A stretch of 64,000 nucleotides of DNA from Pelodera strongyloides (GCA_036852015.1 JAANDG010000034.1:372001-436000); one strand, 5' to 3'. Shown: positions 48,648-62,410, counted from the stretch's first letter. The notes: generated from the letters alone by a model not told the origin. A program made the numbers and translations.

Positions 48648-48719
48648 GACGAATTGCTGTTAGAATACAATTTAGATGAAGAATATGTGTATAACTATAA
48701 GTACTCGATCGTAATAAAT
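48648..48719 (-). promoter_or_regulatory. Operon intercistronic region with trans-splice acceptor
   Basis: Between the mL42 stop (48720) and the LIPT2 ATG (48647) there are 72 bases, ending GTATTCTAACAG and then 9 bases of 5' leader. No AATAAA is present and there is no room for a promoter. In rhabditid nematodes spacing of this order marks operons whose downstream gene receives an SL2-type leader. Confidence 0.75.
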
Positions 48720-49535
48720 CTAATCCTTTTTCTTTGGAGCAGGGGCGGAAACTTGTCGCAGACGCTCCTCACGAGTTCTAAAAAAAAGTTATAAAAACTA
48801 ATTGTCAGGTCCGTTAGGCGTTCTCTTGTCAGCTCGTTAGGCACTATAAAAGGCGCCCGAACATTCTTTTCAATAAGCTACGAACTTGAATAATATATAA
48901 CCACCACCAACCTAGAAAACCACTCGTTCTTGTCGGTATAGAAGATTTCCTTCAAATCGACGTTATCTGGTGCAGTAACAGTCGACCGGTCCACTGCCTT
49001 CTTTTTCAGCGCAGAGGCAGCCTAGAGAGAATACGAATTATTTGTTTCTTCCATCGGTGAAAGATTCAGAAAGTTCAAATTCAAATCCTTGATCACCAAT
49101 GCCAACCTCTAAAACACAACCGATTTTGTTCTGTCTGCTAAAGTAAGTATTAAATATAAAAATAAAATACCTTATCAGATTTCTTTAGTACCAGTGGACG
49201 TGTGTGCTCAAAAGGAAACTGAGAGGGTGGATGCCAGCAAGCAACTACGCCGTTACTACAAACCACCGTCCGCCTGAAATGGAAACACACGTTCTCTTAG
49301 GAAAAGCTCCCGAACGACCGCATTCACTCAGACTCCGAATCAAAGAAACAAAATGGCACCCTATATACATATGCTACAAGGTAATGTAGTTGCTCAGCAT
49401 TCGGTTCACAAACCACACACCGCACTAACCTCTCGAACGGTTACAGTATGCAACATACCTTCTGTTTTCGTTGGAGACAAGTCTCGCCGAGTTACTTGGG
49501 ACTCCGGCACGTACACTTGCTAGTAAACGTAGCAT
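48720..49535 (-). CDS. MRPL42: Mitochondrial large ribosomal subunit protein mL42 (complete)
   Basis: Four exons: 49535-49459, 49273-49171, 49021-48912, 48777-48720; 115 residues. The start MLRLLASVRAGVPSNSARLV is an amphipathic mitochondrial presequence. The body has RTVVCSNGVVACWHPPSQFP followed by FEHTRPLVL, matching the mL42 signature (human ...[21 protein letters not shown]). The end DLKEIFYTDKNEWFSRTREE ... KKKD matches the human tail (..SKMFFTTKHRWYPHGR...). mL42 is a metazoan-specific mitoribosome protein. Length is a little below the human protein. Acceptor AG 49555-49554 lies 18 bases before the ATG. It is 63 bases upstream of the LIPT2 trans-splice site and 640 bases downstream of the IARS stop. 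Confidence 0.88.
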
Positions 49536-49851
49536 GACGGGAACCCAAAGGTCCTGCAACGGATGAATATTTCAGTGGCACTTACAATTAGTTACAAACG
49601 ACAAAAAAAAACAATACAACGCAGAAAAATAGTGTTGAAGCAAACCTATATACCCACCAACTTACTGTAAAAGGGTCGGGGCAAACGGCAAAGCATTTTT
49701 TCACACAAGCCATGGTACAGTACAATCAGCTCCGTACTGTATTGTTCGACATAAAAACACTACAAGTAGGCGAAATAACCCGTCGTGCCTGATACGCAAT
49801 GAGCATAACAAGGTAAAATAGCAATATAAACATTATTTTTAAAGAAAAAAC

Positions 49852-49857
49852 TTTATT
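49852..49857 (-). terminator. Poly(A) signal of IARS
   Basis: AATAAA on the minus strand (TTAATAAAGTTTTTTC), 337 bases after the IARS stop and about 300 bases before the mL42 trans-splice acceptor. Confidence 0.6.
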
Positions 49858-50193
49858 AACACCCACAAAACCGGCTTCCGTAAAGCGTTGAAATTAACTA
49901 ACATATAACAGGGTTAAAAAATTGAAAGAGGAGATAACAACTAGAATATTAATAAAAAAACAGTAACAATGAACAATTAACACATAAGTAATAAAAAACA
50001 CAACGATATGCTGTAAGCGTGCAAATAGAATTCTAAAAATAAAATTATCAATTTATCATGTCAATGTCAAAAAAATGCTTCCATGAATACATAAAAAATA
50101 GTTTGATCACACTTTGGCAAAGACTAACATTCTTCAATACCGTAGCAACATAATTTTCAAAGAAACTACGGTACCGAACTTAGATTAATGGAC

Positions 50194-53100
50194 TTAACCC
50201 CTAACGGTAACCTTCCTACCGGCCAATGTGGAAACAGGAGTGGTTGGATGGAAGAGACTGCCATCTTCCAGGATAAGGTTGATCTTTCCGTTCCATGAAT
50301 CGAAAGCACTGCGAATCTGAAATAAAATCAGTCCGAATAACCACCATTTGTAGTATCTGAACTAGAATATCTAATGAGTCAAACTGTCAAACCATCATCT
50401 ATTGCTACTCTTATGAAACACAGCCCTTTCAACAGCATTTATGTGTGTGTGCCTCTTTGAACTTTGAATAAAGTCATAAGTTTTATTTAAATACAATTTC
50501 TGCATTTCTGCTCACTTATAATTAGACAATTTTTTAATCTTATGCAATTTTTTAATATTCAACCATTCTTTCTCATCTCATAGTTAATGCAACACTTAAA
50601 AACGATGTACTGACACTTAAACAGATAAAAACTATGTATATGTTAAATTTATTTTCACTAATTACCTCGTATAGCAGATCCGTATACTTGTCCAATTGCT
50701 GTTCTCCCGCCTTGAGCTTCAGCTTGAGCACGTTGTCATTGTGGATCACAGTGACACCCTCGAATGAAGAGTCGGACACCAACCACAACTAAATGAGGAG
50801 TGGAGAAATGCATGAAAAACAAGGAAATAAGGAATGGATGGACGAGGACGGAAAAGCAGTAATGGAGACCTAATTGCAAAACTAATAAGGACCATGACTT
50901 TCATATGACTTTGACAGACATTCTAACAATGAAAATTAAAATGTAAATATAGCATTACCGTATGTATGAATAATAATTATCCAATAAAAATAAAATACGG
51001 TACCTTAACGTCACTCTCCTTCACCTTGCTCTCATTGTGGGCTGAGGCAGTCTTGCCTGCCGGAAGCTCACCCAACACCAGTGGGGTTCCTGTCACCTAA
51101 AGCATAATACTGAAAAACTGAATCGTAAACATAGAAATGACCACCAGCTAATAAAACAGCGCTCAAGTAAAATCAGACCCTAACATTTACATACATATAT
51201 TGTTTGTGTAAACTGCAATACTATAAAATGTCAAACACACAATGACAATATGACAGACAGTAAATCAATAGTCAACTATTTGAATTCCTACACAATACTG
51301 ACAACGAATTCGACTACCTTCTCAATGTTCTCCTTATGCTTGGCTACAACAGTGGCCAGTTGGCTGTTTGCAGGGGACACCACACAATACACTGTTGCAT
51401 CATCGATTGGGGTGAGCTTGGCCTGAAAATGCTAATTAGTAAAACAATAAATAACACAGCACCCAGGACGAAGACCTGCAGCGTCCGACGACTGCCGACT
51501 ATTTTTGACGACCAACGACATACCATCCACGAGTGTGATCAATAACCTCAGCGTCTGAATTTCACTGAGGACGAAACTAGACGCGCAAAAAAAGAAAGTA
51601 ATCTTCATACAATTCGCACCCACCAGTTTCCTCAGTTTCTGTACTCGACTGGTGATTTCTCTTGCGAGTCCCTCTTCCACTTGGGACTCGTCCTCGGAAG
51701 TGTCCAGGATCACAATCGTCTACAAGAAAAGACGGATATGAGAAGGGTATCAGGGTATGAATTCTGTGCGTAAATGGAGGTGGTTGGAAATGGTTTCTTT
51801 AGCTTAGTGATAGACCGTTTTAATAAAACAGCACGTTTCGGACAAATATATTAATTTGGAATTGCTTCCGGAGGTGGTTCGTGCGTGTTTTCACGAACCA
51901 GCCTGAACCCCTGGACGGGTAAGCAAGGTGCGTATTTTCTCCAACATGCTGCATAAGACACACCTTTTTAAAAATAACGTCCCTGAGTCGTTTTTAAACT
52001 ATTCTAGTTTTCCTATGCCATATATACAGAACATCGACCATCTATCCTATACTATCCACATCCAAACAAACCTTCGAGTCAGAGTGCGTCTCATTGTGAT
52101 CGCCCTCAGTAGATTGTCCTCCGGAAGCGTAAGAGACGGATACTTCCTCGGAAGTGAGCTCGTGGCCCAGAATGGTCACCTTTCCTAAATACATCACAAT
52201 ACAATACACTGTAACACGTAAAATGACCACAAAAAGGAGCTCAAGTCAATGATAGTAACATACCCTCCCCCCACCCACTACTTCATGCGCGTCTTAATAA
52301 CTCAATCGAGATATAAATTAAATCTCCCTTCAATCTTCAATTTACATCGTAATTCGTGATTGAACGATACTGTAACTGTAATAAAGCAAAGCCAAAGGGA
52401 ACCTTCGACGAGCAGGGTCTCCAGCTCTTTCTCAGTGATCTTGTTCTTCAAATAGTCGGCAACCTTCTTCTGTTCGCCCTTCAGACGGGCACCGAGCAGT
52501 CGGAAGTTGATGTCAGCCTGCAAGGTTAACATGTAAATAACCGTTATAACCAAATGGTACAGCTTTCTGATATTTCAATAGCCGAAACGGCAATTACGGC
52601 ATTTACCATACGGATACAAACCCATATGTAAAGTGCTTTAGAAACACACTAAACCCATTCGCGGCTTCGGTTTTTTTTCCGTTTCTCACATTTGCATGCA
52701 AGATATGTGCTAACAATGAATGAAGTGAGTGAAGGAGATTACCTTCAGTGTGATACCGTACTGTTCCTTGTCTTGACTGACCACAATTTCACGCACATTC
52801 ACCTGAAATTACAACTATCTGAATCTGAAAAAAATTACATTGATGAAACATATAGATCCAACTCGAAAATACAACCAACGCAGACAAATTATCATCACCA
52901 TTCGCTATCATCAACAAATAAAGATACAATCCAATTATCCAATACAAGAAGGGCCCTGAGTTCCTAGGCTGTTCCCGAAATCAATCATAGAATTATAGAT
53001 ACACCAGGGGCCCAAAAAAAAAATAGAAAACTCACCTCATCCAGAATGTAACGCTCCAGAGCCTTGACATCGGCCAAGAACTGCTCATCTCTATTGATGA

Positions 53101-56100
53101 CAGTCATCTTCTTGAGAGGATACTGAAACAAATTCATGTGAAGACGGGGAAACAAACGATCCCGTCTACAAGCCAAAATGGACATAAAACAGAGACATAC
53201 TACAGAGAACATGATCCAAACAGACTATACCTACTTAAAAAGGGCATAAGAGAACCAAAATGGCGAATCCCAAATTCGACAAATATATTAAAACATACCT
53301 TAACTGGGATTCCCTTTCTGTCACGGAGCACACGAACAAGATCCACAACTGATCGCATTGCCTAAACAAGTACAAAATAAAAAATCGCATAGAAACCCTG
53401 ATTTTTTTCTAGCTACCTTACACATTTTACAAATGGTGAGACACGTAACCGAATCATACCAGCCCATAATATAATGTTTACGTTTACCAAACCAACGCCA
53501 ACCTGAACTCGATTCTCAACTCCAGTGTCAATGGACGACTCATCCGCCTGTGGAACGAGAGTGAAGTGGACGGACTCCTCCTTCTCAGATGACACCTAAG
53601 AATATTAATATAAACTCTGAGGGAGAAGAACCTCATATAATAACTGAGAATTCTTACATAGAAGTTAAGTGAAATGATCAAAAGACAAAAGCAACATAAA
53701 CTAATGAATACAATAACCAACAACAAACGGGTCAAGATGTAAAGGAGTCAAGTCCTCGAAGATTAATCACCAACCTTGCTCAAATTGTTCCACATGAACT
53801 CGCAGAAGAATGGAGTAAATGGTGCCATAAGTCGGCAAATGATGGTGAGCACACGGCCGAGAACGGAGAGTGACTTGAGCTGATCCTCCACACCATTATC
53901 GCCCTAAAAATCTTATTTTTAATTTAAATTTATGTTTCCCGTAAGTAGTAAAGGACTTGAACCATCTAATCTGTGGGACCTGGTTCATTTCTTCTCGCTT
54001 ACCTTGTTATTTTTGTGCTTGTAGTTTTTTTTATCAATAAACCTTTATAAAATCAATGAATATCAATGAATAATACACAATTCGTTAAATATAAAACGTA
54101 AATATAAAAAAATATAATACTATCCCAGAACAATATCACCCTGGACCCTGGAGTCAAACACATAAACCTCACAAAAAAAAGAGTGTTTCTGTACTAAAAA
54201 TACAAACAAGTATCCAAATTAGAATCGGCACGCATAATCCCAGCACAGGTAGGCTAACCTTAATTCTCTTTCTGTTCAGCCGGATGTAGCAGTTGGTGAG
54301 TGTATCGAAGAAGCGAGTTAGCGGATTGACCACCGCGTATAAACGGTACCTGAACATCAGATAGAAAAATAATGGAAACTGGAAAAGGGGCTGTCTGATG
54401 TAACAAAGGAAAACCAGGTGGTAACAACCATCAGCATCACACAATCACACTACAATTCCAATATGCTGCAAGTATATAATTGACTAGAGGACGAGGCGCA
54501 ACTTCTTCGCTCGTTGTAATTGCTTGAAACATGACCTAACATATATGTTCCTGTTCCAATAAACACAGCTATGATTAGCGCCAAAATAAATCAAGTCTAC
54601 TCTATTATACTCACTGGTCCATTTCCTTCCTCACGAATTGAACGAGGGAGTTTGTGAATGAAAGAATCCACTTATCCATCACGTTGTCACTCTCCTCGAC
54701 GCTCAAACGGAACGAATCGCCAGAGTTCTAAAGATGTTACTATTTTTGCAACATTCTTCCAAAAGTTTGCTGCGATACTAATAATTTATTAATATGGCTA
54801 AATAGGCTAGATTAAATTATAGAAGAAACAAAGGATATCTGGAGAGTCATAAGCAATAATCGATAACGAAATTCGGAATAATAATAAAAATAATGATAAT
54901 CAAAAAAAAAAATTCTAAACCCACATGTTCATACATTTGATGATTCTGGATGAAGAACCGATATGCATTGAACCAGGGCAACATCACATCCTTCAACACG
55001 TCACGGACACCTATAATATGTAGCGAGACAATAACAAACACAAACACTTTGATGCCGAAATTGAAATAGTTTTTTAATAATAAAATTTTTACATCATAAT
55101 CACAAAAATTTCCGATAATCACATTTTGATGATCCAGTATATTATATCATCATTCCCAATATACGGTTAAAGGAAAGATTAGCAAACACATCACGAGATC
55201 AGTGCACAAAAGAAAGCTACCAACCTTCCTCTCGGAAACGCAAATTCTCTCCGCGAACAACGGGCGAGTTGATCAGATACAATCTGTAAGATTACGGTTA
55301 TAACTAATCAATCATTTACAATCAACTCCATACAGAATACAAACAAGGAAAACGTAATTAATATTCACTTATGCAATGAAGATATATAAATCCCAGAGTA
55401 AAAGCAAGTTTTATACCCTACCTTAGGGCATCGGCTCCATACTTATGGACGACCTCCATCGGATCCGGGTAGTTCTGCTTTCTCTTCGACATCTTCGAAC
55501 CATCAGAAGCGAGCACAAGACCGTTGCAGATCAGATTCTGTAGCAGAAGACAGTATTCACAAAAATAAATACATACACGAGCCGTATTTATCCATATTCC
55601 ATCGTAGCATCGTAGACATTACAAATCGAAATTTTTTCCTCAAAAAAAAACGCGTAATAATTAATTAATACCACATTATTCTAATCCAAGATATAAAAAG
55701 TAAGACCTTGAACGGAGGCTTGTTGAACAGGGCCGTCGACAGCACTAGAAGGGTGTAGAACCTAAAAATCGATCTTCATTCAATAATATTTATTATTATT
55801 TATTATGGAAATTTTTATTACATTACCAGCCGTTCGAAGAGCCCTACGGGCTCTTCTCCGACTGGAGGAATCGGCCTTCGGCCGATTGTTCCCTATTTAA
55901 AAAAAGGATTGCTACAATTTAAAAAGTTAACTCTCGTCTCTTTCTCCTCCCACACATTCACACGTCTCTGATTGTGGAAACGTATAATAATCAGTTTGGA
56001 TCACCACTCGACTAATGCTACCATGCAAATTTGCTATTGAAGATGCTGTATGTAGGGCAGGGGATTGTCCTTGTGATAAGCTAGCATAGCTCAGCAGGTA

Positions 56101-59100
56101 GAGCGTTGGACTGTGAAGCGAGAGATTGTGTGCTGCTGTGGGTTCGAATCCCGCCAGCGGCAAAGATTTTGTATGTTCTCATTCGATTATGAATAGAAGA
56201 TTTTCTTTATGAAAGGATTTCGTTGCGTACACACGCGGCTTCAAACAAAAAAGTAAGCTCTTCTCCTTTATATAATAAGATTATGAAAAACGAAACGGTC
56301 ACCGTAGTGACCGTAGAACTAGCTAATACTAAGTCTCTCAGTTATAAAAAAAAACTCTTGCCTACAACTAAGTCCATCTGTAGTTCTTGTATCCTAAGGT
56401 AAGCCGAAACCGAAACAATACACGGTATGATACAAATAATCAATAATCAATAATAAAAACAGACCATCCACGAGTCTGATCGATACCCTCAGCAATGAAG
56501 TCGGCGGGGAAGTTGTCTTCAAACTGCTTCTTCTTCTCAAACGGATAGTGGTTCTGAGCATAGGGCATCGAGCCCGACTCAAACCAACAGTCGAACACCT
56601 GCAATTACAGATTCGCAGATTGTAATCTTTTATTCACAATATTATAATGCCGTAAAGAAAAATCCGGTTATAGATGAGATATAACATCTACGGAACAGTG
56701 AAGCAGTCACACAGCCACAAGGAATGGAGCAGTTCCCAAATAAAATATACATAAAAATTCTAATAGTATTCATACCTCCGAAACTCTCTTCAGTACTCCC
56801 TTTCCGGTCTTCGATGGAATGGTGATGTGGTCGACGCTAAACCAAAAAGCTATTTAGCATGATTCATGATATTTCCGCAAATGGACTAAGTAACATAACT
56901 ACAAAAACAAGACCCCAAAAGAAAACACACAATCAACGACGCGGAAATGGGCAAATCATAAATCACGCGCAATATTACAGTGTAAAATTTCTTGGCAGTA
57001 AACTAACAATTATCCAGAGAAAGCCAGTTCAAATAGAACTTGCTCGTCATTAGTTTTAGTTATGACAAAACACTTGCAATATAGTATTTTCCAAATCTTA
57101 CGATTCTCTATGCAAATCGGTGACTTTCTGTCCGGAAAGCTCTTCCAATTCAGCAATAGATCCAATACAAACAATCTCCTCTCCATCCTCGGATACCTAT
57201 AAACCGTCACGATTTCAAAGTGTTATGGAAGGTGGTTTTGAATCGTGTTATTTATAACTGAATTAACATGTATTATATGCAAATTTCTGCGCCAGTCTTC
57301 TTTTGCTTCTGTAAACAGAATTGCATAATGGGAATGCTATTGGGCAGTATACATTTTATAAACACATGCCATACCTACAGCAACGAAGTGACTTCAGATT
57401 TCACAGTCATAAGTTCAAACTTCACATTGTCACAATATTCATGCCCTGCCACGGCTCGCTCAATAAGATCCATTGCAATAAATGCTACTATATAAAATCT
57501 TGATCTTTGCTTCGTAAATATACATACCCAAAGATTGATGGGCGTTCCCCAGAATCGATTGCGTGAAACGGCCCAATCACGGGCGTCCTTCAGCCAGTTG
57601 GCAAAACGCTTGTCCTTGACAAACGAGGGCACCCTGGAAACGACGTACCATACGTACCATTCTCACCATAGGCAAAGACAAATATAACGACTAACCGACA
57701 AATCAATAACTCCCCTCATAAGCCCCGCATCGAAGGCAGTCCATAATAATAACATATGTAAAATTATAAAAATTCAAGTAAATAAATAAATAACATACCA
57801 ATAAGTCTGTTCGTTATTTGCGAGAAGTTTGGGGACAATGCTCTCCACTCGAATGAACCATGAAGGGACGGCCTTGTAGAGAAGTGGGGTATCCGAACGC
57901 CAGCAGAATGGGTACGAGTGCCGAACCTAAACGATACATATTTACATATTTTCATAACAATCTACCAAACTTAAACGAAACATTATAGTACAACGTTCAC
58001 TGGTAGGATATAATGTACAACATTAAAACTCAACACTCTGCATAATAAAATAATCATCAGTTGCATTGCAGCGCACGTGAAATACCACGAATACAACAAA
58101 AAAAGAATCGGACCACAAGTAGTACGGCAATACGGTAAAGATAAAAAAACGTAGTCTATCTAAACTCCAAACTCGAACCAAATTTCCTCACCTCTCCTCT
58201 TCTAACCAGGTTGCCGGTCTCCTTCAACTTTTGAATAATCGACTTGTCCGCATCCTTCACATAAACACCTTCCCAATCAGGCACTTCAGAAGTGAACCTA
58301 AAAAATAAATGTGGCGTAATACAAACTACAAACGAAATGAAAACTGAACTGTCCTGCTACTAGTGGTGCTGTCATGTAAAAAATAAACTCGATATTATGC
58401 ATATTTGATAGATATTGCTTGCATGCCGTTCAATCTAGTGTAACGATGAGAAACATGATCAGGAAACGAGACAACAAATTTTTCATGCCTTTCATTTCTC
58501 TGACAATTGACATGCTGGAAGACGAAGATAACATGAGTCTCAGATAGAGATAGTATTAAAATTCATGTATGATAAACAAAAACTCACTTTCCACTCTCAT
58601 CAACTGGGCAGACGACCTTCATGTCTCGACTGATGATTCCATTGGCCACGCATGCTTGGTAATCAATCTATAATTATTGAACATAATGGCGTTTCCAAGT
58701 ATCCCAAAAACCGGTGTGATTCGGTCAATACTAAATACTACCGTATTTCTGCACGAAACCTGCATATACAATATGGAAAAGTAAAAAACAAATAGTCTCT
58801 TGTAGTTCCAAAATACTAAATTTCCAGCATACTTGGAAACATCATGAAGAAATAATAATGGCCGAATTCACAGAAGGACATCGCATACGGACTTTGTAAT
58901 TTTGAACAATTAAGGAAATAAGGAAGATCTAAGGTAATATTTGATACCTCTCCAAAGTATGGGGCTTGGTGTACAACTCCGGTACCTTGGTCAGTGGTAA
59001 CGAATGAATCAGCATAGATTCTGAAGGCACCACGCTCTTCCTTCAAGTACGCAAAATAGGGAAAGAGAGGCTGGTAGGTCTTTCCTGACAACGCCTTTCC

Positions 59101-61678
59101 GGGGAACTGAAAAAAAGAATCAGAGTGAAATTGTAAAACGGGGTTTTCAGCTTAAAAAAAAGTGTATTTCGCTCGAGGCAGGACAATTCTTATCAGTTTA
59201 CTGTGAATTGTGTGAATCCATCCATTCATCGTCATCTCAACTTCACATAGTCGAAATAACAACGGGCAGAAACATCCATCTTTCCATATGGAGCTCAATC
59301 CTACCTTATATTGACTACGTTATTCTGAAAAGAACAAAATCGAAATAATACCTTCTCAATAATTTCCACATTATCGTTCTTGATGGAGCAGAATTTTTCA
59401 TTACTACCTAACTATGGTCGTAAATCCTACCTTATATTGACTACGTTATTCTGAAAAGAACAAAATCGAAATAATACCTTCTCAATAATCTCCACATTAT
59501 CGTTCTTGAGCTCTGACAAACGGCACTCCATCACTACATACTCGATTCCACTAGTCTTGTCTGAAAAATAAAGCCATCTTTAAATATACGCGATCCACAT
59601 TCCCAGAGTATATTCCCATTCTTACTCAACAAAATGGCTTGCAAATAAGAAGATAATACAACGGCCAGCCACATACAAGAAAAAAAGTGAAAACCCCCAA
59701 CCTTTGGCAACCACGTACTCCAGTTCTGGATGTACACAGAGGGCCAGATTGGATGGCAGAGTCCATGGGGTGGTTGTCCAAGCGACCATCTGACGGTTGG
59801 GGTTCTCATCGAGTTTGAATCCGATGCAAACTGAAAGAAGTGCGCTGTAAATGCTTACTGGAACATGACACGTGGAGATATTATTGAAAGGGCGCATTCG
59901 AGATGGACATTTCCGGAAAAGAAAAAGAAAACTTTTGGTTCGAGATGGATTTCACCAGAAAATAATGCAATTGCCACGCATACACATGCAAACTATCGAG
60001 TGATTTTATTTTCAATTAAGGTACATTTGCATTTTCGACAATTATTTTGCATGTATTATTTTTTTTCTCGGTGTCCATCTCGAACCACTTTTTTCTCTTC
60101 TTTTCCGGAAAATGTCCATCTCGAATGCGCCCAAAAATAAAACACTAGCAGTTCCTGACCGGACAAAACAAGGTTTTACAATTAAAGGTGCATAAATAAC
60201 TGTACAAGAACAAAAAAAACAACAGCGTAAAATATATTCATTTAAACTAAAAGATACCTGCAGGGTCGAGGACATCCTTATAGTTCTGTCCAGCTTCAAA
60301 GTTGGAGAGTGGGGTAGAACACGCAGTGGAGAACGGCATTACCTAGAAACCAGTCTTTATGCGCTATAGACACTTAAGTACGAAAACCTCTAAACCAACG
60401 AAAATATTGAAATACACCACCACCACTAGCAAGCAGTAAGGAAACTAATATGTTACCTTAACTCCTTTGTAAACAAGTCCCTTCTTGAAAAGCTCGGAGA
60501 AAGCCCACCAAACAGACTCCATGAACCAGGGATACAAGGTCTTGTAGTCGTTTTCGAAGTCAATCCATCTAAAAGGGTATGTCTCGGGTCTCGCAGACAA
60601 GCATAAGACAGATGTCATCTGGATGACTGACATGACAGTTGACAGTGTTCACACAGTCGCACACTGTTAAAAGCCAGGCATATAGACTAACAGTTTCTGC
60701 AAGAAGATTCGACATAATACTTTCATACATCACCACCACACATGCATGATTAGCTCCGAAAGACAGTCATGTGAGTCATGTTGTTCTTTTGCAATTGAAG
60801 GACAAACAAAAGTACAAACCTTCCCATTCTGTTGACCGACATCTCCCATTCGTTCGCATATCTCATCACAATCTTCCTGCACTCTGCATTGTATTTATCA
60901 ATTCCCATCGCCAAAATGTCGGCCGGTCCTTTGATACCAAGCATCTTGTCGATTTCAAATTCCTGCAATAAAGAATAGAAGACGAGTAGAAAAAGCGGGC
61001 AAATGCTTGCCTCTTACCTCTAACACGACTGCACGTGTAACCTGAAAGCTTTTGTTCTAGAATTTCTGGAATATGATTATGCTTACCACAGGAAGACCGT
61101 GTGTGTCCCATCCAAACCTCCTGTCAACGTGGTAACCATTCTGCTGTGCCCATCTCGTGACCACGTCCTTGATGGTTCCTGAATCAGTGATAATTGATTT
61201 TTTTGTCAACATGCACATACACAATGCTAGTAAAGCTGAAACATTACGAAACGGAAGTCAAGTAACGATGAACATACCGGCTAAAATATGACCATAGTGA
61301 GGAAGTCCAGTGGCAAAAGGAGGACCATCGTAGAAAGTATACCGAGGGCGATCCTTGGACAAACTAAAAGGTTAACGCTCACACAATGGACCGCGACTAT
61401 CCTCTGTTTTTTTACTAATCAGCTGGGTCAACCAAAACTACACATGGTGAATAGAACGAGTAACTGTTAGACTTCAAACACGTCTTTCGCAGAAACAACA
61501 GGGTACTACAGTTACAGAGTGAGCCAGTGTGAGCCAGTGTGGTCATAATCACTAAGCAACAATGAAAAACTGACTCGAGTGACTTCAAGAATGTCTTATT
61601 TTCTTTCCAACCCGTGAGGACGGTCTCTTCCTCCTGGGCAAAGTTGATATGATCCGGGACTGTGGAAAGCCCACTCAT
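50194..61678 (-). CDS. IARS1: Cytosolic isoleucyl-tRNA synthetase (complete, 34 exons)
   Basis: Charges tRNA-Ile in the cytosol. 1140 residues; all phases agree. Exons: 61678-61575, 61363-61278, 61178-61087, 60962-60820, 60568-60457, 60342-60258, 59830-59702, 59560-59478, 59106-58948, 58667-58588, 58297-58192, 57926-57799, 57633-57528, 57196-57102, 56836-56776, 56598-56465, 55761-55707, 55537-55422, 55283-55225, 55010-54925, 54727-54615, 54349-54259, 53903-53775, 53595-53503, 53361-53299, 53122-53036, 52802-52743, 52517-52403, 52184-52072, 51719-51624, 51422-51318, 51096-51004, 50788-50666, 50316-50194. Motifs: [16 protein letters not shown] (HIGH signature, about 49-64), [12 protein letters not shown], editing-domain [11 protein letters not shown] and [40 protein letters not shown] (601-605). 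It lacks an organellar presequence, so it is the cytosolic enzyme; shorter than the human protein (about 1260). The GGTAAAAATG start follows an acceptor at 61687-61686. Confidence 0.96.
55830..55890. repeat. Pair of GC hairpins
   Basis: GAGCCCTACGGGCTC and AATCGGCCTTCGGCCGATT stand 19 bases apart in IARS intron 16, about 190 bases from a tRNA-like sequence. Both are near-perfect stem-loops. A smaller relative of the word-repeat islands. Confidence 0.75.
56080..56162 (+). repeat. Degenerate tRNA-like sequence
   Basis: TAGCTCAGCAGGTAGAGC is a good D arm and GTGGGTTCGAATCCCGC a good T arm, but the anticodon stem and acceptor stem do not pair (5' GCTAGCA against 3' CAGCGGC). A tRNA pseudogene or SINE head, on the opposite strand within IARS intron 16. 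Confidence 0.65.
58690..58840. repeat. TIR element (TTTCCAAGTAT family), copy 2
   Basis: Ends GTTTCCAAGTATCCC and CATACTTGGAAAC, interior like 47826-47968. Located in IARS intron 9. Confidence 0.85.
59297..59505. repeat. 125-base tandem duplication covering the end of IARS exon 8
   Basis: The block from AATCCTACCTTATATTGACT to TTATCGTTCTTGA occurs at 59297-59380 and 59422-59505 with one C/T change in the copied exon part. It includes the last 28 bases of exon 8, its donor site and about 50 bases of intron. The functional exon is the upstream one in gene sense; the other is a spare donor and exon end without its own acceptor. Confidence 0.85.
59890..60132. repeat. TIR element, 243 bases, about 60-base arms
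   Basis: Left arm GGGCGCATTCGAGATGGACA... and right arm ending ...GTCCATCTCGAATGCGCCC are nearly perfect inverses, each continuing into TTCCGGAAAAGAA and GGTTCGAGATGGA. No coding frame. In IARS intron 6, 70 bases upstream of exon 7. Confidence 0.9.
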
Positions 61679-62145
61679 TTTTACCCTGGAAGCAAAATTA
61701 TTATCCACTATAAAATTTATTCAGAACAAAAACTGGTAAAGCGAGAAAAATTGAAAGAAAACGGGGCAATTTAAGAACTGTCGTACATTCGTCCATGAAA
61801 ATGCTTTTAATGAAGAATTCGACAGAGGTAGCTGCTCAAATGGAAACAATGATTTCTCGTAACTGGTCTACTGACTCTTCAAAAAAGGAATGCACCGAGT
61901 CCGTTCCGGAGCCATTTGTCTCGGAGAAGCTCTCTCCGGTTTAGCTACGCGAGTCTCAAAACATTCCTCCGTGACCCTTTATAAGACAAATAAGTATTTC
62001 ATCAAAAATGAGTACAGTCAAGTCGAATAAGCATTGTGCAAAACTTACAAAATGATGAAAATTTTTCACCAAAATCCGGGAGGCGGAACTGATTTGTCTT
62101 CTAAACGCATGGCTGGCCGATGTAAAGGGTGGAGCATTGCGTAGG
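61679..62145. other. Region upstream of IARS, promoter expected
   Basis: No confident gene. A minus-strand frame with a GTAAGTTT donor near 62050 resembles a mitochondrial presequence (ISSASR) but has no ATG and no safe continuation, so it is not called. Confidence 0.4.
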
Positions 62146-62149
62146 CTTC

Positions 62150-62290
62150 TAAGGACGGGGCACTGGTCCGCCACTGGAAAAAGTTGCCTCGCAAACGCCG
62201 AGGTTTTCACGATTTGCCTCGACAATGCCGAGGAAAAAGCGCCTCGACAGTGCCGAGGTAGCGCCTCGCAAATGCCGAGGTGAGGTCCAA
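62150..62290. repeat. Word-repeat island (GCCTCG / CGAGGC vocabulary)
   Basis: The phrase GCCTCG(A/C)(C/A)A(A/G)(T/C)GCCGAGG occurs four to five times in 140 bases (TTGCCTCGCAAACGCCGAGG, GCCTCGACAATGCCGAGG, GCCTCGACAGTGCCGAGG, GCCTCGCAAATGCCGAGG). Each phrase is itself an inverted repeat. A tRNA-like sequence follows at 62340. Confidence 0.85.
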
Positions 62291-62339
62291 ATGACTGCAG
62301 CGGAAAGACGTCCCTGTCTTTCCACCCTTTGCCACATAT

Positions 62340-62410
62340 GCGTGCATAGCTCAGTGGGTGAGGGCGCTGATTACAGTTGAGTGGTCAGGGTTCAATTCCA
62401 CCCATGTTCA
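62340..62410 (+). repeat. Degenerate tRNA-like sequence
   Basis: GCATAGCTCAGTGGGTGAGG (A box and D arm) and AGGGTTCAATTCCACCC (B box). Acceptor arms do not match. It sits between two islands using the same GCCTCG words. Confidence 0.6.

Noticed and set aside
56080..56162. Working tRNA gene in IARS intron
   Set aside because: Anticodon and acceptor stems do not pair although D and T arms are good.
61956..62225. Minus-strand frame resembling a mitochondrial presequence, with a GTAAGTTT donor
   Set aside because: No ATG in frame and the first half lies in a word island; three different frames downstream all look equally plausible.
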